From Lachnoclostridium sp. Marseille-P6806 (GTDB taxonomy: Bacteria > Bacillota > Clostridia > Lachnospirales > Lachnospiraceae), in NCBI RefSeq assembly GCF_900625025.1, contig NZ_LR130578.1:210416-274415 (forward strand): DNA of 64,000 nucleotides. The letters run 5' to 3'. A program made the translations under genes and the position numbers. The notes under the pieces are model-generated. The model saw only the letters and a list, made by a program, of their open reading frames with translations, was not told the DNA's origin and searched no databases. Below, piece by piece: positions 61,174 through 64,000 of the stretch. The stretch's first letter is position 1; each line of letters starts with the position of its first letter.

Positions 61174-61885
61174 CTTCAATATCTCCCTCGCTGAGATTGC
61201 CGTCAAGGATCCTGACGATCCGCCCCGCATGCTGCGCGATATGGCGGTCGTGCGTGATCATGATGATCGTCCGGCCCTCCTTATTCAGCTCGTGGAACAG
61301 CTCCATCACCTGTCCTCCGGTCTTCTGATCGAGAGCCCCCGTCGGCTCGTCGGCGAGCAGAACCGTCGGGTTCACCGAAATCGCGCGGGCAATCGCCACG
61401 CGCTGCTGCTGGCCTCCGGAGAGCTGATTCGGATAATAATCCATCCGGTCCTCAAGCCCCACGCGGCAGAGCACCTCCTCCACGCGCGCGCGGCGTTTTT
61501 TTTCCGGCATGTTCGCATACAGAAGAGGCAGTTCCACATTCTGCCGCGCCGTCTGCTTCTGCAAAAGCTGAAACTGCTGAAACACAAAGCCGATCTCCCG
61601 GTTGCGGATCCTCGCAAGGCTCGCTTCATCCTGCTCCGCAATCAGTCTCCCGGAAAGGCGATATTCACCGCCCGTCGGCACGTCCAGACAGCCGATGATA
61701 TTCATGAGTGTGGATTTGCCGGAGCCGGAGGGCCCGAGGACCGCAAGAAACTCTCCCTGCCGCACATCCAGGCTGATTCCCTTCAGCACGTGCGAGGTTT
61801 CTTCGCCAAGCACGTAGTCCTTGGTGATCCCCCGCATCTCCAGAATACGGTCTCCCGCCTTTTTCCCCTGTGCCGCCTGCATCAT
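61166..61885 (-). CDS. MacB/LolD-type ABC transporter ATPase
   Basis: A 239-residue ATPase with Walker [10 protein letters not shown], signature [15 protein letters not shown], Walker [13 protein letters not shown] and switch region [30 protein letters not shown] at the start is typical of the MacB/LolD group. ATGA overlap with the membrane-fusion gene and 8-base overlap with the permease show tight coupling. Confidence 0.95.
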   Translation of the reverse strand: MMQAAQGKKAGDRILEMRGITKDYVLGEETSHVLKGISLDVRQGEFLAVLGPSGSGKSTLMNIIGCLDVPTGGEYRLSGRLIAEQDEASLARIRNREIGFVFQQFQLLQKQTARQNVELPLLYANMPEKKRRARVEEVLCRVGLEDRMDYYPNQLSGGQQQRVAIARAISVNPTVLLADEPTGALDQKTGGQVMELFHELNKEGRTIIMITHDRHIAQHAGRIVRILDGNLSEGDIEDA

Positions 61886-63618
61886 TTCTCCGCCTCTCCG
61901 TTTTCAACGTACATAGAGGATTCATTTGTCAGGTAGTTAAGCGCAGGCGTCGTATCAACCACGACATCGCCCTCTGAAACGCCTCTCACAATCTCGGTGT
62001 ACACGCCGTCCGTGACGCCGATCTCCACATCCTGCTCCGTCACGGTCTTGGAACCCTCCGCATAGCGCTGGACATAGGCGCTGCCGTCGGTTCTCGTCTG
62101 AACAAAGCTGCTCGGGACAGAAACCGCCTGCTTCACATCGTCGATGATCAGCTTGACCTCCACACTCATGCCGGTGCGGACGTCATCGTCCCCCGCAAAC
62201 TCCACCTCGGACTCAAAATAGGAAACGCCGTTTGCCACCGTCGCCGTGCGGGCGATGCGCGAAATTGTTCCGTCGTAGCTCTTGTCCAGCGCGTCGACCG
62301 AGATTGTGACAGAACTCCCCTCCGTCACACCGCTGATATCGTACTCGTTGATCTTGATCGCCACCTTCATCGTGTCAAAGCTCGTGATCGTCGTCATGGC
62401 GTTCGTCGCGCTGACCAGATCTCCCTCCTTGACATTGAGAGAGGTGATGACGCCGTCCATCGGCGCTTTCACAGTACATTTTTCTATATTCTTCTCGAGA
62501 TTGGCGAGCTTGAGCTCATTGACCTCGCTGTTTGCCGAGACATTCGCCTGCTCCGCCTGCAGTGCATAGCTCTCGATCTGTTCCTTCACCCCGTTCAGCA
62601 CCGCGTTGTAGCTGTCGAGGGCATTGAGATAGGATATCTCCGCCGTGACGAGCGCGTCATAGGCCCCCGTCAGACTGTTCTCCTCGTTGATCTTCGCCGC
62701 CTTATATCCGGTGACGGCGTTGTTGTAGGCCGCCCATGCATTCTCCAGACTGAGAGAGGCCGTGTCTGCGGCATTCTGCGCGCTGTCGACCGCATCCTGC
62801 TTCGAACCTCCGGCAAAGGCCGCGTCGGACTTGTTTCTCGTCCTGTCCAGCGCCGCGTTGGCCTGACTCGCCTGCAGCTCCGCCGTGCGGACGCCGTTAT
62901 AGGCCTGATCCACCGACTGCATCGCGCCGAGCACAATCTGGCTGAGCTTTGCGTTGTTCAGGTTCACCTCATTATTATAGGCCTGCTGGGCGGACACAAG
63001 CTGTGCCATGGCCGCGTCGATGGCCTGCGAGGCCGAGAGGATCTGCGAATTGAGACCGTTGTCGATATCCGAACGGTAATTGCTGTAATTCTTGTTCGCA
63101 ATCTTGATCGAAATCGCGCTCGCCTGATCCGATGCCGACATCGCCGCCTTGAGCTCATCGATCTGCTGCTCGATCGAGGACGGATCCAGCTCGGCAATCA
63201 CATCGCCCTCTTTCACCTCATCGCCCTCCTTGACAGAGAGCTTCTGAATCCGGATGCCCGTGATGTCCGGCATGATATTCTGCTGCCTCACCGGCTCGAT
63301 GGTGCCCGTAAAATTGCGAAAAGTCTGGATATCGCGGAGCTCCGCCACCGCCTCGTCGTAGTTCGGGTTTGCTTTTCGGTTTATGTAAAGACCGACGCCG
63401 ACCGCCGCCACACTCCCGAGTATCACCCATTTAACCCATTTCTTCTTCCTGCGGGGCTTCTTTTCCTTTTTTCGGGACGTCTTATCCTTTCCCGCATCCC
63501 GAGACAGTGTCCCGCTGTTCTCCTGCGATCCCGCATCCGAATGCACGGCCGTATCCGGCTGCAAAGCTTCCGCATCCTGTTGTACCATATCCTGATGTAA
63601 AACCTCTTTCTCGCTCAT
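61882..63618 (-). CDS. HlyD/MacA-like membrane-fusion (adaptor) protein
   Basis: Adaptor of the ABC exporter, 578 residues. An unusually long cytoplasmic tail (about 75 residues, first acidic then Lys/Arg-rich) precedes one membrane segment (WVILGSVAAVGVGLYI). Then come split lipoyl halves (VKEGDEVKEGDVIAELDPS and TSLNVKEGDLVSATN) around a coiled coil at about 130-380, and a beta-barrel part (SSVTISVDALDKSYDGTISR). First gene of the four-gene unit; a variant of the leader motif (AGCTTCGGTAAAGAGG) provides its ribosome site. Confidence 0.92.
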   Translation of the reverse strand: MSEKEVLHQDMVQQDAEALQPDTAVHSDAGSQENSGTLSRDAGKDKTSRKKEKKPRRKKKWVKWVILGSVAAVGVGLYINRKANPNYDEAVAELRDIQTFRNFTGTIEPVRQQNIMPDITGIRIQKLSVKEGDEVKEGDVIAELDPSSIEQQIDELKAAMSASDQASAISIKIANKNYSNYRSDIDNGLNSQILSASQAIDAAMAQLVSAQQAYNNEVNLNNAKLSQIVLGAMQSVDQAYNGVRTAELQASQANAALDRTRNKSDAAFAGGSKQDAVDSAQNAADTASLSLENAWAAYNNAVTGYKAAKINEENSLTGAYDALVTAEISYLNALDSYNAVLNGVKEQIESYALQAEQANVSANSEVNELKLANLEKNIEKCTVKAPMDGVITSLNVKEGDLVSATNAMTTITSFDTMKVAIKINEYDISGVTEGSSVTISVDALDKSYDGTISRIARTATVANGVSYFESEVEFAGDDDVRTGMSVEVKLIIDDVKQAVSVPSSFVQTRTDGSAYVQRYAEGSKTVTEQDVEIGVTDGVYTEIVRGVSEGDVVVDTTPALNYLTNESSMYVENGEAEK

Positions 63619-64000
63619 TCTGACCTCTTTACCGAAGCTGTTTTCTTCCGGACGCCCTCCTTTGATCGCAGAGCTTCCGAAGCATCTGGCTGTGCCCCCG
63701 ACGATCGTTACTATAACAGGAATTGCGGAAATTCAAAAGTTTTGAAGAAAAAATTAATACAGTTTTAAGAAAATCCGGCTTTATCGTCGCAGTTCTTTTA
63801 ATAACGCGATAATTCCGCGGCGTTCCCGTTCCCTGACCAGTACGGTTTCGCCATATCCTCCGAGTTATTGTATACACTGAAACCTCAAAAATTACGTTAA
63901 TAGAAAGCGGGCTAAATCAGTCCTGATCTCTATAAATTCACCTGCTGGCCTTCAACAGATAGTGCAAAATACCTTGAAAATACGCTGTTTGTGTCATCTG
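63619..64000. other. Upstream region of exporter operon, no gene seen
   Basis: A 382-bp stretch. Near the gene it holds the leader-motif variant (63619-63640) and an extended -10 promoter (63710-63718). From 63740 to the window end it is notably AT-rich and I see no supportable gene on either strand. Confidence 0.6.
63710..63718 (-). promoter_or_regulatory. Extended -10 promoter of the exporter operon
   Basis: Read leftward TGTTATAGT, an extended -10 (TATAGT at 63715-63710). A weak -35 (TTTTGA) lies 17 bp upstream. About 90 bases of leader follow before the adaptor start. Confidence 0.55.

Noticed and set aside
63629..63877. 82-codon minus-strand open frame upstream of the exporter operon
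   Set aside because: It would run through the predicted promoter and leader, has no ribosome site and no recognisable features.
1..64000. CRISPR arrays, tRNA/rRNA genes, insertion sequences, phage attachment sites
   Set aside because: I looked for regular spacer-repeat patterns, tRNA-like cloverleaf sequences, transposase or integrase motifs and flanking repeats and found none that could be supported.

Overview
The window looks like chromosomal DNA of a GC-rich, plant-glycan-degrading member of the Clostridia, most likely Lachnospiraceae. The reasons are the gene families present (the DUF5716/DUF5717 pair, a YesM-type sensor kinase, a YesL protein, split transketolase, a sugar ABC importer without its own ATPase), Gram-positive style lipoproteins, strong AGGAGG ribosome sites, a CIRCE element and an L20/IF3-type leader. 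Nearly all sequence is coding, mostly on the minus strand. I saw no insertion sequence, phage gene, CRISPR array, rRNA or tRNA.

Left part (1-9.6 kb): a leftward sugar operon encodes a FucI-like isomerase, the two halves of a split transketolase, a glycerol-kinase-like FGGY kinase and a YesM-type histidine kinase cut by the window edge. A LacI-type regulator diverges from it. The isomerase, kinase and transketolase logic fits D-apiose catabolism, which would match the pectin theme of the right half (inference). Next comes infC-rpmI-rplT with a non-AUG infC start and a leader attenuator.

Middle (9.7-20 kb): a GH2 beta-mannosidase behind a LysR regulator, a HAD phosphatase and a small membrane protein; purA and purB; and a complete amino-acid ABC importer.

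20-31 kb: the most unusual block. htpG (Hsp90) with a CIRCE operator is followed by a 1233-residue DUF5717 protein, a DUF5716 protein with an actin/Hsp70-like N-terminal motif, and a helical protein. I propose this as an uncharacterised, stress-linked chaperone-type module. Upstream lie a PrsA-like foldase lipoprotein and an FAD enzyme.

31-41 kb: a leftward run with larB, larC (nickel-pincer cofactor), an MBL/beta-CASP RNA hydrolase, hflK, hflC, thyA, folA and an M3 peptidase. Just upstream of larB is an apparent remnant of a CbiM/CbiO nickel-cobalt transporter.

41-57 kb: a galacturonan (pectin) utilisation locus. It has a binding protein and two permeases, a GH28, an (alpha/alpha)6 hydrolase, two AraC regulators, YesL, a GH4 with the CHEV motif of alpha-galacturonidases, a GH43, and uxaC-uxaB-uxaA, which convert galacturonate to 2-keto-3-deoxygluconate.

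57-64 kb: a half-size EamA protein, a MATE transporter, and a four-gene unit of membrane-fusion protein, ATPase, permease and a small secreted protein of unknown role. A short motif, GCTTCGGCATGGAG, recurs directly before the start codon of at least seven genes, mostly inside operons.
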